A stretch of DNA of 64,000 bases, taken from positions 1,623,120 to 1,687,119 of the forward strand of contig NZ_CP024866.1 in assembly GCF_004136015.1 (NCBI RefSeq). The letters are read 5' to 3'. The notes below the pieces were generated by a model. It ran no database searches, had not been told where the DNA came from, and saw only the letters and a list, made by a program, of their open reading frames with translations. The DNA comes from Pseudomonas sp. ACM7. Its GTDB lineage: Bacteria > Pseudomonadota > Gammaproteobacteria > Pseudomonadales > Pseudomonadaceae. Below are positions 1 to 9,788 of the stretch, piece by piece. Position 1 is the first letter of the stretch, and each line of letters opens with the position of its first letter. The translations under genes and the position numbers were made by a program.

Positions 1-12
1 GCTCCCACAAAG
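1..12. repeat. Tail of a REP palindrome cut by the window edge
   Basis: The first bases read gctcccacaaag, the same end as the REP arms at 1436-1462. The other half lies outside the window. Confidence 0.45.
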
Positions 13-57
13 GCCAGGTGTTCGCTTAAATGACCGGCAACCTATCAAGGATTGACC

Positions 58-1341
58 ATGTCCTTCCCCACCACTTGGTATTCCCAAACCTCGCTGCCCC
101 GCGCAGCCAGGCCCGAACTTCGCACTGACGAAACTTGCGACGTCTGCATCATCGGCGCCGGGATCGCGGGCCTTACCGCGGCCCTGGAGCTGACCCGGCG
201 CGGCAAACGCGTGATCATCCTCGAAGCCCGGCAAGTCGCCTGGGGCGCGTCCGGTCGAAATGGCGGCGTGGTCTCGCCGGGCTGGGCTGAAGGGTCGGGA
301 GCGATCCGCAAGAAACTTGGACTGGAACAGGCCAAGGCGCTCTTTCAAATGTCGGTCGAGGGTGTGGAGATTGTCCGCCGCAACATCGCCGAACTGGCAT
401 TGTCCGGTTGCGATCCATCCGCCGGTACGATTCGGGTCAAGCGTTACGACGACAGTGCTGGTGTGAAAAACCACATCGAGAGCATGCGCCGGGACTTCGG
501 CTATGAACTCAACTTCCTCGACACCCCTCAGGTCCGCGAGCGGGCCCACACCCTGCGTTATTTCCAGGGCATCGAGGATCCGAAGGCGCTGCACTTTCAC
601 CCGCTGAATTATTGCCTGGGACTGGCCCTCGCCATCGAAGCAGCAGGAGGCCGGATCTTCGAACAATCAAAAATGCTGGCCTGGCATCGCGAAGGCGCCG
701 ACAAAATTGTCCAGACCGCTCACGGCACCGTGTGCTGCCAGGACCTGGTGTTCTGCGCCGGCGGTTACGGCGGCCCGGAGTTGCAAAAACTCAGCCGCGC
801 CTACCTGCCCATCGCGACCTATGTGGTGCTGACCGAACACCTGGGCGACTCGATCAAAAACGTCCTCGACTCCGGCGCCGCGTTCTCCGACGACCGCCGC
901 GCCTCGGACTATTACCGCGTGGTCGAAGGCGACCGCCTGCTCTGGGGCGGACGCATCACCACCCGCAACGAACAGAACGAAAAGGCCCTCGCCGCCATGC
1001 TCAAGGCCGACATGGTGTCGGTCTATCCACAACTGGCCCCGGTCAAAATCGAATTGGCCTGGTCCGGCCTGATGGGTTACTCCACCAACAAGATGCCCAA
1101 CCTGGGATTGCTCGAACCGGGCGTCTGGGCCTGCACCTCGTTTGGTGGCCATGGCTTGAATACCGGCTCGATTGGCGGCAGGGTCATCGCCGAAGCGGTG
1201 TGCGGGGAAAGTGCGCGTTATCAGTTGTTCAAACCGTACTTGCTGGACTGGAACGGCGGGCCGTTCGGGCGGATTGCCGCCAATGCCATCTATCAATCGT
1301 TGAAGGTCATGGACTTCGTCCAGGAGCGATTTCGCGGCTGA
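58..1341 (+). CDS. FAD-dependent amine/amino-acid oxidoreductase (DadA/PuuB-like)
   Basis: This is a DAO-fold flavoprotein of about 427 residues. The N-terminal Rossmann motif GAGIAGL follows a beta strand near residue 35, and GASGRNGG near residue 65 is typical of the gamma-glutamylputrescine oxidase/DadA group. The C-terminal SFGGHGLNTG segment fits the second FAD-binding region. Such enzymes oxidise an amine or amino acid to an imine with FAD. I chose the ATG at 58, with AAGG 7 bases upstream, over an in-frame TTG at 52. The upstream neighbour is outside the window, so the substrate cannot be inferred from context. The family call is firm; the exact substrate is unknown. Confidence 0.85.
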   Translation: MSFPTTWYSQTSLPRAARPELRTDETCDVCIIGAGIAGLTAALELTRRGKRVIILEARQVAWGASGRNGGVVSPGWAEGSGAIRKKLGLEQAKALFQMSVEGVEIVRRNIAELALSGCDPSAGTIRVKRYDDSAGVKNHIESMRRDFGYELNFLDTPQVRERAHTLRYFQGIEDPKALHFHPLNYCLGLALAIEAAGGRIFEQSKMLAWHREGADKIVQTAHGTVCCQDLVFCAGGYGGPELQKLSRAYLPIATYVVLTEHLGDSIKNVLDSGAAFSDDRRASDYYRVVEGDRLLWGGRITTRNEQNEKALAAMLKADMVSVYPQLAPVKIELAWSGLMGYSTNKMPNLGLLEPGVWACTSFGGHGLNTGSIGGRVIAEAVCGESARYQLFKPYLLDWNGGPFGRIAANAIYQSLKVMDFVQERFRG

Positions 1342-1371
1342 TCGCAATCGACTTCGGCCAATGCAAAAACC

Positions 1372-1462
1372 TGTGGGAGCGAGCTTGCTCGCGATAGCGG
1401 TATGTCACTCGATATCACTGTTGAATGATAAATGGCTATCGCGAGCAAGCTCGCTCCCACAA
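1372..1462. repeat. REP pair (REPIN-like), gcgagcttgctcgc type
   Basis: Two inverted copies (1372-1400 and 1436-1462) of a tgtgggagcgagcttgctcg-type palindrome are separated by about 35 bases. They lie between the convergent oxidase and trxB genes. Confidence 0.85.
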
Positions 1463-1500
1463 GGGCCGGGGTCGGCAATGCATCTTTTTATATATGCACA

Positions 1501-1526
1501 AAAAAACCGGCCGAAGCCGGTTTTTT
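1501..1526. terminator. Rho-independent terminator between convergent genes
   Basis: An A-run, the stem aaccggc/gccggtt with a short loop, and a T-run form a bidirectional terminator. It serves trxB on the minus strand and probably the oxidase on the plus strand. Confidence 0.85.
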
Positions 1527-1539
1527 CATTTCAACACAA

Positions 1540-2818
<1,279 letters not shown>

Positions 2819-3571
2819 ATGCCCGCCCCCGTTCTGTCCGGCCCGCAATACCTGCGCGAAGGCCTCAAGCTGGTCCTGAGCCCAAGCCTGCGCTTGTTCG
2901 TGTTGTTGCCGTTGGCGATCAACCTGGTGCTGTTCGTCGGATTGATCTACCTGGCCAGCCATCAATTCAGCCTGTGGGTCGATACGTTGATGCCGTCCCT
3001 GCCCGAATGGCTGAGTTTTCTCAGTTATGTCCTCTGGCCGTTGTTCGTGGTGCTGGTGGTGTTAATGGTGTTCTTCACCTTCACCATGCTGGCCAACGTC
3101 ATCGCCGCGCCATTCAACGGTTTCCTCGCGGAAAAAGTCGAAGTCGTGGTGCGCGGCACTGATGACTTCCCGACCTTCAGCTGGGGCGAACTGATCGCCA
3201 TGATCCCCCGCACCCTGGCCCGGGAAATGCGCAAGCTCGGCTACTTCCTGCCGCGCGCCATCGGGTTGTTCATCCTCTCGTTCATCCCGGTGGTTAACAT
3301 CATCGCCGCACCATTGTGGCTGCTGTTCGGGGTGTGGATGATGGCGATCCAGTACATCGACTACCCGGCGGATAACCACAAACTGGGCTGGAACGAGATG
3401 CTCGCCTGGCTGCGCGCGAAGCGCTGGCAGAGCATGAGTTTCGGCGGCAGTGTTTATCTGGTGCTGCTGATTCCGGTGGTCAACATCCTGATGATGCCGG
3501 CGGCTGTGGCGGGGGCAACCTTGTTCTGGGTGCGTGAACGCGGCGCGGAAAACCTGGTAGTCCAGCGCTGA
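2819..3571 (+). CDS. cysZ: Sulfate transporter CysZ
   Basis: This 250-residue membrane protein of the CysZ/EI24 family supports sulfate uptake for cysteine synthesis. It opens with the typical [16 protein letters not shown] segment. Hydrophobic stretches near residues 27-55, 70-100, 140-175 and 205-240 give the expected helices. The ATG at 2819 has GGAG 6 bases upstream; a longer frame from 2726 has no such site. In this genome it lies near trxB and about 8 kb from the sulfate-activation genes cysD and cysNC, though not in an operon with them. Confidence 0.92.
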   Translation: MPAPVLSGPQYLREGLKLVLSPSLRLFVLLPLAINLVLFVGLIYLASHQFSLWVDTLMPSLPEWLSFLSYVLWPLFVVLVVLMVFFTFTMLANVIAAPFNGFLAEKVEVVVRGTDDFPTFSWGELIAMIPRTLAREMRKLGYFLPRAIGLFILSFIPVVNIIAAPLWLLFGVWMMAIQYIDYPADNHKLGWNEMLAWLRAKRWQSMSFGGSVYLVLLIPVVNILMMPAAVAGATLFWVRERGAENLVVQR

Positions 3572-3635
3572 TTCGGTCACAAATTCATCATCCCACCGTC
3601 ACACTGACGACATGGCCTCAGCCGACACTGAGGTC

Positions 3636-4811
3636 ATGACGACAGCTCTGCATATCACTCTGATCACCGAAACCTTCCCTCCCGAAATCAACGGAGTGGC
3701 CAATACCCTCGGTCGCTTGTGTGACGGCTTGCGCGCGCGCGGGCACCAGGTGGAATTGGTGCGACCGCGTCAGGGTTGCGATCAGCAGTTGGGCAGCGAC
3801 GATGCGTTGTTGCTGTGTCGGGGCTGGCCGCTGCCGGGTTATCCCGGCTTGCAATGGGGTCAGTCGTCGATGCACAAGTTGCTGCGGCGCTGGAAGCGTC
3901 ATCGCCCGGACGTGCTGTACATCGCCACTGAAGGACCGCTGGGATTGTCCGCGTTGCGCGCGGCGCGGCGCTTGGGGATTTCGGTGGTCAGCGGCTTTCA
4001 CACCAATTTCCAGCAGTACTCCAGTCAGTATGGGCTTGGACTGCTGACGCGATTGCTGACCCACTACCTGCGCTGGTTTCATAATCGTTCGACGCTGACC
4101 CTGGTGCCGAGCGTGAGCCAAAGAATGGAACTGGAGCGCCGGCATTTCGAGCGCCTGGCGTTGCTGTCGCGTGGGGTCGACAGCCAGTTGTTTCACCCGA
4201 CCAAGCGGATTAACGCCTTGCGTGAGAGCTGGGGGTTGGGTAGCGACGACATCGCTGTAATCCACGTAGGACGTCTGGCACCGGAGAAAAATCTTGGCCT
4301 GCTCAAGCGCTGCTTCGACGCACTGAAAGCCACTTATCCACAGCGCAACATTCAGTTGATTGTGATCGGCGACGGTCCGCAACGAGCGGCACTTGAGAAA
4401 GAACTGCCCGAGGCGATTTTCTGTGGCTCACAACGCGGCGAAGCCTTGGCCAGTCACTATGCGTCGGGAGATGTGTTTCTGTTTCCAAGCCTGACCGAAA
4501 CCTTCGGCAATGTCGTGCTTGAGGCGCTGGCCTCGGGACTGGGTGTGGTGGCCTACGATCAGGCAGCAGCGGCTCAGCACATCCGCCATAGCTACAACGG
4601 CGTACTCGCGATGCCGGGGGACGAAGAGGCATTCTGCGATGCGGCGTGTTGGCTGTTGGAAGAGCGCGAAACCTTGCGCTGCGTGCGGCTTAATGCGCGT
4701 CAGCATGCGAGTCGCCAGGGCTGGGCAGCGATTATCGAGCAGTTTGAAGGGCAGTTGCGCGGGGCTTGTGTGGGGGAGCAGTTGGTTCCTGGTGCAGCGA
4801 CCTTACCCTGA
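3636..4811 (+). CDS. Glycosyltransferase, GT4 family
   Basis: A GT-B fold glycosyltransferase of 391 residues. The N-terminal domain begins ITLITETFPPEINGVANT, typical of the alpha-mannosyltransferase/MgtA-like group. The C-terminal nucleotide-sugar domain has HVGRLAPEKN and the EX7E motif in TETFGNVVLEAL. Donor and acceptor are unknown; the group includes enzymes that glycosylate lipids. The start is uncertain: the ATG at 3636 fits where the fold begins but its GAGG lies only 2 bases away, and an in-frame ATG at 3612 has no ribosome site. It follows cysZ by about 60 bases and may be cotranscribed with it. Confidence 0.88.
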   Translation: MTTALHITLITETFPPEINGVANTLGRLCDGLRARGHQVELVRPRQGCDQQLGSDDALLLCRGWPLPGYPGLQWGQSSMHKLLRRWKRHRPDVLYIATEGPLGLSALRAARRLGISVVSGFHTNFQQYSSQYGLGLLTRLLTHYLRWFHNRSTLTLVPSVSQRMELERRHFERLALLSRGVDSQLFHPTKRINALRESWGLGSDDIAVIHVGRLAPEKNLGLLKRCFDALKATYPQRNIQLIVIGDGPQRAALEKELPEAIFCGSQRGEALASHYASGDVFLFPSLTETFGNVVLEALASGLGVVAYDQAAAAQHIRHSYNGVLAMPGDEEAFCDAACWLLEERETLRCVRLNARQHASRQGWAAIIEQFEGQLRGACVGEQLVPGAATLP

Positions 4812-4834
4812 ATCCTGGGTGACATTGAGTCAGT

Positions 4835-4919
4835 CTTCGCGAGCAAGCCCGCTCCCACATTCAACCGAGTTTCTACATGCAGAATACGGTTAATTGTGGG
4901 AGCGGGCTTGCTCGCGAAG
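4835..4919. repeat. REP pair (REPIN-like), gcgggcttgctcgc type
   Basis: Inverted copies at 4835-4859 and 4895-4919 lie between the convergent glycosyltransferase and Old Yellow Enzyme genes. Confidence 0.88.
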
Positions 4920-4938
4920 GCGTCTGTGCAGTCGCTGC

Positions 4939-6042
4939 TTAAACCAGGGTCATCAACGCCTCACGGCTGAACGGCAGGATGTCTTCTTCACGGCCGTCAC
5001 GCACTTTCTGCGCCCAGTCCGGGTCCACCAGCAACGCGCGACCTACCGCCACCAGGTCGAACTCATCATTGTTCAAACGCTCCAGCAGTTTTTCCAGGCT
5101 GGCCGGCTGCGCGATCTTGTCGGTGTTGACCATGAACTGCAGGAACTCGCCATCCAGGCCGACGCTGCCCACGGTGATGGTCGGTTTACCGGTAAGTTTG
5201 CGGGTCCAGCCGGCCAGGTTCAGCTCGGAACCGTCGAACTCCGGTTCCCAGAAACGGCGCGTCGAGCAGTGGAAAATATCCACGCCGGCGTCGGACAACG
5301 GCTTGAGGAACTCGCCCAGTGCTTCCGGGGTTTGTACCAGACGCGCGGTGTAATCCTGCTGCTTCCATTGAGAGAAACGGAAAATAATCGGGAAGCCTTC
5401 GCCGACCGCTGCACGCACCGCCTGGATCAGTTCAATGGCGAAACGCGAACGGTTGGCCAGGCTGCCGCCGTATTCGTCAGTGCGCTGGTTGCTGCCTTCC
5501 CAGAAGAACTGGTCCACGAGGTAGCCGTGGGCACCATGAATTTCCACGCCGTCCATGCCGATGCTCTGGGCATCTTGGGCGGCCTGGGCAAATGCGGCGA
5601 TCACGTTCTGGATATCTTGCTGGGTCATGCCGTGAACCACGACCTGACCGTCCTTCAATTTCTCCGACGGACCGTAACCCGGCACGCTGGCGTCCGGCTC
5701 GGTGCCGATGCGGCGCACGCTGCCGACATGCCACAGCTGAGGAACGATCTTGCCGCCTTCAGCATGAACCGCGTCGACCACTTTTTTCCATCCGGCCAGC
5801 GCCGCTTCGCCGTAGAAATGCGGCACATTCGGGTAACCGTTGGAAGCCTTGTGGCCGACGGTGGTGCCTTCGGTGATGATCAAGCCAACGCCTGCAGCGG
5901 CGCGACGACGGTAGTACTCAATCACTTTGGAGTTGGGAACGCCACCCGGCGAAAACGAACGGGTCATCGGCGCCATGACGACGCGGGTCGGCAGTTCGAG
6001 AGTGCCGAGGTGGAACGGTTTGAACAGGGCTTTGACGGGCAT
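4939..6042 (-). CDS. Old Yellow Enzyme family NADH:flavin oxidoreductase
   Basis: An FMN-dependent TIM-barrel ene-reductase of 367 residues, of the NemA/XenA/YqjM superfamily that reduces activated alkenes, nitro compounds and quinones. It has the N-terminal FMN site RVVMAPMTR, the substrate-anchoring His169/His172 pair in EIHGAHGYL, the DQFFW segment, YGGSLANRSRF, and VAVGRALLVDP near the C-terminus. The ATG at 6042 with GGAG 7 bases upstream is preferred over a GTG four codons earlier. It stands alone between REP pairs. The physiological substrate cannot be read from sequence; a role in electrophile detoxification is an inference. Confidence 0.93.
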   Translation of the reverse strand: MPVKALFKPFHLGTLELPTRVVMAPMTRSFSPGGVPNSKVIEYYRRRAAAGVGLIITEGTTVGHKASNGYPNVPHFYGEAALAGWKKVVDAVHAEGGKIVPQLWHVGSVRRIGTEPDASVPGYGPSEKLKDGQVVVHGMTQQDIQNVIAAFAQAAQDAQSIGMDGVEIHGAHGYLVDQFFWEGSNQRTDEYGGSLANRSRFAIELIQAVRAAVGEGFPIIFRFSQWKQQDYTARLVQTPEALGEFLKPLSDAGVDIFHCSTRRFWEPEFDGSELNLAGWTRKLTGKPTITVGSVGLDGEFLQFMVNTDKIAQPASLEKLLERLNNDEFDLVAVGRALLVDPDWAQKVRDGREEDILPFSREALMTLV

Positions 6043-6141
6043 GGGACGCTCCACGGGACATAGACTTTATGACGGCGATAATATGGAGAGTGCCAAGCAT
6101 TGAACAGCACTATTGATTTAAGTGATTAAGGATTAGAAACG

Positions 6142-6217
6142 AAAAGATCGCAGCCTTCGGCAGCTCCTACGGGTGTACACATTCCCCTGTAGGAGCTGCC
6201 GAAGGCTGCGATCTTTT
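6142..6217. repeat. REP pair, taggagctgccgaaggctgcgatc type
   Basis: Perfect inverted copies of the second REP family are at 6142-6170 and 6189-6217. They lie between the tandem genes for glutathione peroxidase and the Old Yellow Enzyme. Confidence 0.88.
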
Positions 6218-6228
6218 GATCTTTCTCT

Positions 6229-6711
6229 TTAGCTCAGGGCTTTTTCGATCGCATGAACGACAGACGGATCATCCGGCGCCGTGCGCGGCGAGAACCGCGC
6301 CAGCACGCGACCATCCTTGCCCAGCAGGAATTTCTCGAAGTTCCAGGTAATGTCACCGGGAAACTCAGCACCCTCGCCCGCCAGCAGACGGTACAGCTGA
6401 TGACGATCGTGACCGTTGACTTCCAGCTTGCTGGACAACGGAAAACTCACGCCGTAGTTGAGGCTGCAAAACTCCTGGATCTCTTGCTCGGTACCCGGTT
6501 CCTGCCCGGCAAACTGGTTGCACGGCAGGCCCAGCACGCTGAAGCCTTTGTCCTTGTATTGCTGGTAGAGGTTTTCCAGCGCCGCGTACTGAGGGGTCAA
6601 GCCGCATTTGGAGGCGACGTTGACCACCAGCACGACACGCCCCTTGAAAGGCGCCAGCGGTAGCTCCTGTCCATCCAGGCCTGTCAATTTAAGGTCGTGA
6701 AAAGCACTCAT
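6229..6711 (-). CDS. Glutathione peroxidase family protein
   Basis: A 160-residue thioredoxin-fold peroxidase that reduces hydroperoxides using a thiol donor, usually thioredoxin in bacterial members. The peroxidatic Cys36 is in ASKCGLTPQY, the catalytic Gln is in LPCNQF, and the Trp-Asn pair is in TWNFEKFL. Length is normal for the monomeric bacterial BtuE-type enzyme, with no signal peptide, so it is probably cytoplasmic. It precedes the Old Yellow Enzyme gene and follows slyD on the same strand, a neighbourhood that includes trxB, which fits a thiol-redox theme. Confidence 0.95.
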   Translation of the reverse strand: MSAFHDLKLTGLDGQELPLAPFKGRVVLVVNVASKCGLTPQYAALENLYQQYKDKGFSVLGLPCNQFAGQEPGTEQEIQEFCSLNYGVSFPLSSKLEVNGHDRHQLYRLLAGEGAEFPGDITWNFEKFLLGKDGRVLARFSPRTAPDDPSVVHAIEKALS

Positions 6712-6782
6712 GACGAACTCCAGATTCCCGTGTTCTTCTCGAAACAGCCACTTGGCGGTGTCACCCGGGACAGCCGCGGACT

Positions 6783-6805
6783 AAAAAGGCGCCCCTCGGG
6801 CGCCT
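6783..6805 (-). terminator. Rho-independent terminator of slyD
   Basis: The arms aggcgccc (6787-6794) and gggcgcct (6798-6805) give a T-run when read on the minus strand. The structure begins about 30 bases after the slyD stop. Confidence 0.85.
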
Positions 6806-6835
6806 CTCCAGTTCTCGAAAGCTTAGCGCAGAAAA

Positions 6836-7321
6836 TCAGTGGTGATGGCCACCTTCGCCATGGACGTGACCATGAGCGATTTCTTCCTGGCTGGCATCAC
6901 GGATGTCGATGATCTTGACCTGGAAATTCAGGCGCTGACCCGCCAACGGGTGATTGCCGTCGACGGTGACATCGTCGCCGTCCAGATCGCGAATGGTGAC
7001 GATCTGCATCTGGCCGTCCGGAGCGGATGCGTGGAACTGCATACCCACTTCCAGCTCGTCGACGCCTTCGAACATGCTGCGGCTCAGGGTGCTGACCAGT
7101 TCGGCAGCGTATTCGCCGTAGGCATCTTCAGGTTCTACGGCGACAGTCAGTTCGTCACCGACTGCTTTGCCTTCCAAAGCCTTTTCCAGGCCCGGAATGA
7201 TGTTACCTGCGCCTTGCAGGTAGACCAGCGGCGCGCCGCCGGCGGAGCTGTCGATGACCTCACCAGCGTCGTTGGTCAGGGTATAGTCGATGGAGACAGC
7301 CTTATTGGCGGCGATCAGCAT
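6836..7321 (-). CDS. slyD: FKBP-type peptidyl-prolyl isomerase SlyD
   Basis: A 161-residue cytoplasmic prolyl isomerase and chaperone with metal-binding ability. The FKBP core includes SIDYTL and PLVYLQGAGNIIPGLEKAL, the insert-in-flap chaperone domain occupies roughly residues 70-130, and the tail ends in a histidine-rich stretch HGHVHGEGGHHH. This tail is shorter than the long metal-binding tail of E. coli SlyD, as in other pseudomonads. The frame is open for 37 codons upstream, but the ATG at 7321 follows AGG and matches the family start. It has its own terminator downstream. Confidence 0.95.
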   Translation of the reverse strand: MLIAANKAVSIDYTLTNDAGEVIDSSAGGAPLVYLQGAGNIIPGLEKALEGKAVGDELTVAVEPEDAYGEYAAELVSTLSRSMFEGVDELEVGMQFHASAPDGQMQIVTIRDLDGDDVTVDGNHPLAGQRLNFQVKIIDIRDASQEEIAHGHVHGEGGHHH

Positions 7322-7628
7322 GGGGCGAGACCTTTTGCATAAGAATGAAGAATGGCCAAGTTTAGCGAAGCAATCGCCCGAAAGCGAACACAACCCGGAC
7401 AGACGGGTGGCGGCGAAAGGCTCAACGGTCACAGGCTTCCATCAGGATGAGGACGGGCACTGGGTGGCCGAGCTTTCCTGCGGTCACACCCAACACCTTC
7501 GCCACCAGCCACCGTGGCAATCGCGCGCCTGGGTCCTGGACCCCGCGCAGCGTATTGAAAAAATAGGCCAGCCCTTTGATTGCGGTTGGTGCGCACAAGG
7601 CTCGGATAGCGATAACCTTGGCGACTGA
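7320..7628 (+). CDS. DUF3565 domain protein, possible zinc-binding
   Basis: A small protein of up to 102 residues. The conserved part is TVTGFHQDEDGHWVAELSCG followed by HTQHLRHQPPW and a C-terminal DCGWC. The pattern CGH, HxxH and CxxC suggests a metal site, but the function is unknown. The start is uncertain. The ATG at 7320 overlaps the slyD start codon on the other strand, so both would share a CATG, which is awkward for promoters. A GTG at 7407 would begin just before the conserved domain and leave 85 bases for divergent promoters. It occupies the place where PAO1, from memory, carries ackA. Confidence 0.7.
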   Translation: MGRDLLHKNEEWPSLAKQSPESEHNPDRRVAAKGSTVTGFHQDEDGHWVAELSCGHTQHLRHQPPWQSRAWVLDPAQRIEKIGQPFDCGWCAQGSDSDNLGD

Positions 7629-7688
7629 ATTTCGGTAAACGGCCAGACATAGGTCGTCACCATTGCCATGCACCTCCAGAGAATTCGC

Positions 7689-9788
7689 ATGCAAACTTTT
7701 TTTATCGCGCCCACCGATTTTGGTGTGGGTCTGACCTCCATCAGCCTCGGGCTGGTGCGTACTCTTGAGCGGGCCGGCCTCAAGGTCGGCTTTTTCAAAC
7801 CGATTGCCCAGCCGCATCCGGGTGACACCGGGCCTGAACGGTCCACTGAACTGGTGGCGCGCACTCACGGTTTGAAACCGCCTCAGCCGCTCGGTCTGGC
7901 GCACGTCGAGCGCATGCTCGGCGACGGTCAGCTGGATGAGTTGCTCGAAGAAATCATCACCCTCTATCAGCAGGCTGCTGTCGGAAAAGATGTGCTGATT
8001 GTCGAAGGCATGGTCCCGACCCGCAGCGCCAGCTACGCCGCACGGGTCAATTTGCATTTGGCGAAAAGCCTCGACGCCGAAGTGATCCTGGTCTCGGCGC
8101 CGGAAAACGAAGTGCTGACTGAACTGTCCGGCCGCGTGGAGTTGCAGGCGCAATTGTTTGGCGGTCCGAAAGACCCGAAAGTCCTCGGCGTGATCCTCAA
8201 CAAGGTCAAAACCGACGAGAGCATGGAAGCCTTTGCCTCGCGCTTGAAAGAGCATTCGCCATTGCTGCGCAGTGGCGATTTCCGTCTGTTGGGTTGCATC
8301 CCGTTCCAGCCGGAATTGAACGCCCCACGCACTCGCGACGTCGCCGATCTGATGGGCGCGCAAATTCTCAATGCCGGTGATTACGAGACCCGGCGCATGA
8401 CCAAAATCATCATCTGCGCCCGTACCATGCGCAACACCGTGGAGCTGCTCAAGCCCGGCGTGTTGGTGGTGACACCCGGTGATCGCGACGACATCATCCT
8501 CGCCGTCAGCCTCGCGGCCATGAATGGCGTGCCGTTGGCCGGCCTGTTGCTGACCAGCGACACCTTGCCCGACCCGCGCATCATGGACCTGTGCCGTGGC
8601 GCGTTGCAGGCGGGCCTGCCGGTGTTGTCGGTCAGCACCGGTTCCTACGACACCGCCAACCAGTTGAACGGTTTGAACAAGGAAATCCCGATCGACGACC
8701 GCGAGCGCGCGGAGATCATCACCGATTTCGTTGCCAGCCACCTCGACGCCAAGTGGCTGCACCAACGCTGCGGCACGCCACGGGAAATGCGCCTGTCGCC
8801 CGCCGTGTTCCGTTATCAATTGATCCAGCGCGCCCAGGCTGCCAACAAACGCATCGTCCTGCCCGAAGGCAGCGAGCCGCTGACCGTGCAAGCCGCAGCG
8901 ATCTGTCAGGCGCGCGGCATTGCCCGTTGCGTGCTGCTGGCGAAACCGGCAGACGTCGAAGCCGTCGCTCGCGCCCAAGGCATCGAGCTGCCGCCGGGGC
9001 TGGAAATCCTCGACCCGGACCTGATTCGCGAGCGCTACGTCGAGCCGATGGTCGCCCTGCGCAAAACCAAAAGCCTCAACGCGCCGATGGCCGAGCAGCA
9101 ACTGGAAGACACCGTGGTGATCGGCACCATGATGCTGGCGCTGGATGAAGTCGACGGCCTCGTGTCCGGCGTCATTCACTCCACCGCCAACACCATCCGC
9201 CCGGCCCTGCAACTGATCAAGACCGCGCCGGGCTGCACGCTGGTGTCGTCAGTGTTCTTCATGCTCTTCCCCGAGGAAGTGCTGGTTTACGGCGACTGTG
9301 TGATGAACCCGCACCCGAGCGCCAGCGAACTGGCCGAGATCGCGCTGCAAAGCGCCGACTCGGCAGCCGCCTTCGGCATCACCCCGCGCGTGGCGATGAT
9401 CAGCTACTCCAGCGGTGAATCGGCCAGCGGCGAAGAAGTCGAAAAGGTTCGCGAAGCGACATTGCTCGCCCACGAGCAACAAAACTCGCTACTGATCGAC
9501 GGCCCATTGCAATACGACGCCGCCGCCAACGAAACCGTGGCCAAGCAGCTGGCACCGAACAGCCAGGTCGCCGGTCGCGCCACAGTGTTCGTGTTCCCCG
9601 ACCTGAACACCGGCAACACCACCCACAAAGCCGTGCAGCGCAGCGCCGACTGCGTCAGCCTCGGGCCGATGCTGCAAGGCCTGCGCAAACCGGTGAACGA
9701 CCTGCCGCGCGGCGCGCAAGTCGACGACATCGTCTACACCATCGCGTTGACCGCGATTCAAGCTGCCAACCGACCTTTGGATCTTTAA
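7689..9788 (+). CDS. pta: Phosphate acetyltransferase
   Basis: A long-form Pta of 699 residues, interconverting acetyl-CoA and acetyl phosphate. It has an N-terminal BioD-like P-loop-related domain (about 1-230), a DRTGG-type middle domain around 230-370, and the catalytic PTA/PTB domain from KRIVLPEGSEP (about 390) to the end. The C-terminal SSGESASGEEVEKV and VFVFPDLNTGN segments are typical. The ATG at 7689 matches the family start MQTFFIAPTDFG, though its ribosome site is weak; an in-frame ATG at 7668 is possible. No ackA gene is adjacent, unlike the usual ackA-pta pair. The acyltransferase gene starts at the next base after its stop. Confidence 0.96.
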   Translation: MQTFFIAPTDFGVGLTSISLGLVRTLERAGLKVGFFKPIAQPHPGDTGPERSTELVARTHGLKPPQPLGLAHVERMLGDGQLDELLEEIITLYQQAAVGKDVLIVEGMVPTRSASYAARVNLHLAKSLDAEVILVSAPENEVLTELSGRVELQAQLFGGPKDPKVLGVILNKVKTDESMEAFASRLKEHSPLLRSGDFRLLGCIPFQPELNAPRTRDVADLMGAQILNAGDYETRRMTKIIICARTMRNTVELLKPGVLVVTPGDRDDIILAVSLAAMNGVPLAGLLLTSDTLPDPRIMDLCRGALQAGLPVLSVSTGSYDTANQLNGLNKEIPIDDRERAEIITDFVASHLDAKWLHQRCGTPREMRLSPAVFRYQLIQRAQAANKRIVLPEGSEPLTVQAAAICQARGIARCVLLAKPADVEAVARAQGIELPPGLEILDPDLIRERYVEPMVALRKTKSLNAPMAEQQLEDTVVIGTMMLALDEVDGLVSGVIHSTANTIRPALQLIKTAPGCTLVSSVFFMLFPEEVLVYGDCVMNPHPSASELAEIALQSADSAAAFGITPRVAMISYSSGESASGEEVEKVREATLLAHEQQNSLLIDGPLQYDAAANETVAKQLAPNSQVAGRATVFVFPDLNTGNTTHKAVQRSADCVSLGPMLQGLRKPVNDLPRGAQVDDIVYTIALTAIQAANRPLDL

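Noticed and set aside
7422..9212. 596-residue open frame antisense to pta
   Set aside because: Shadow of pta; no ribosome site or family match.
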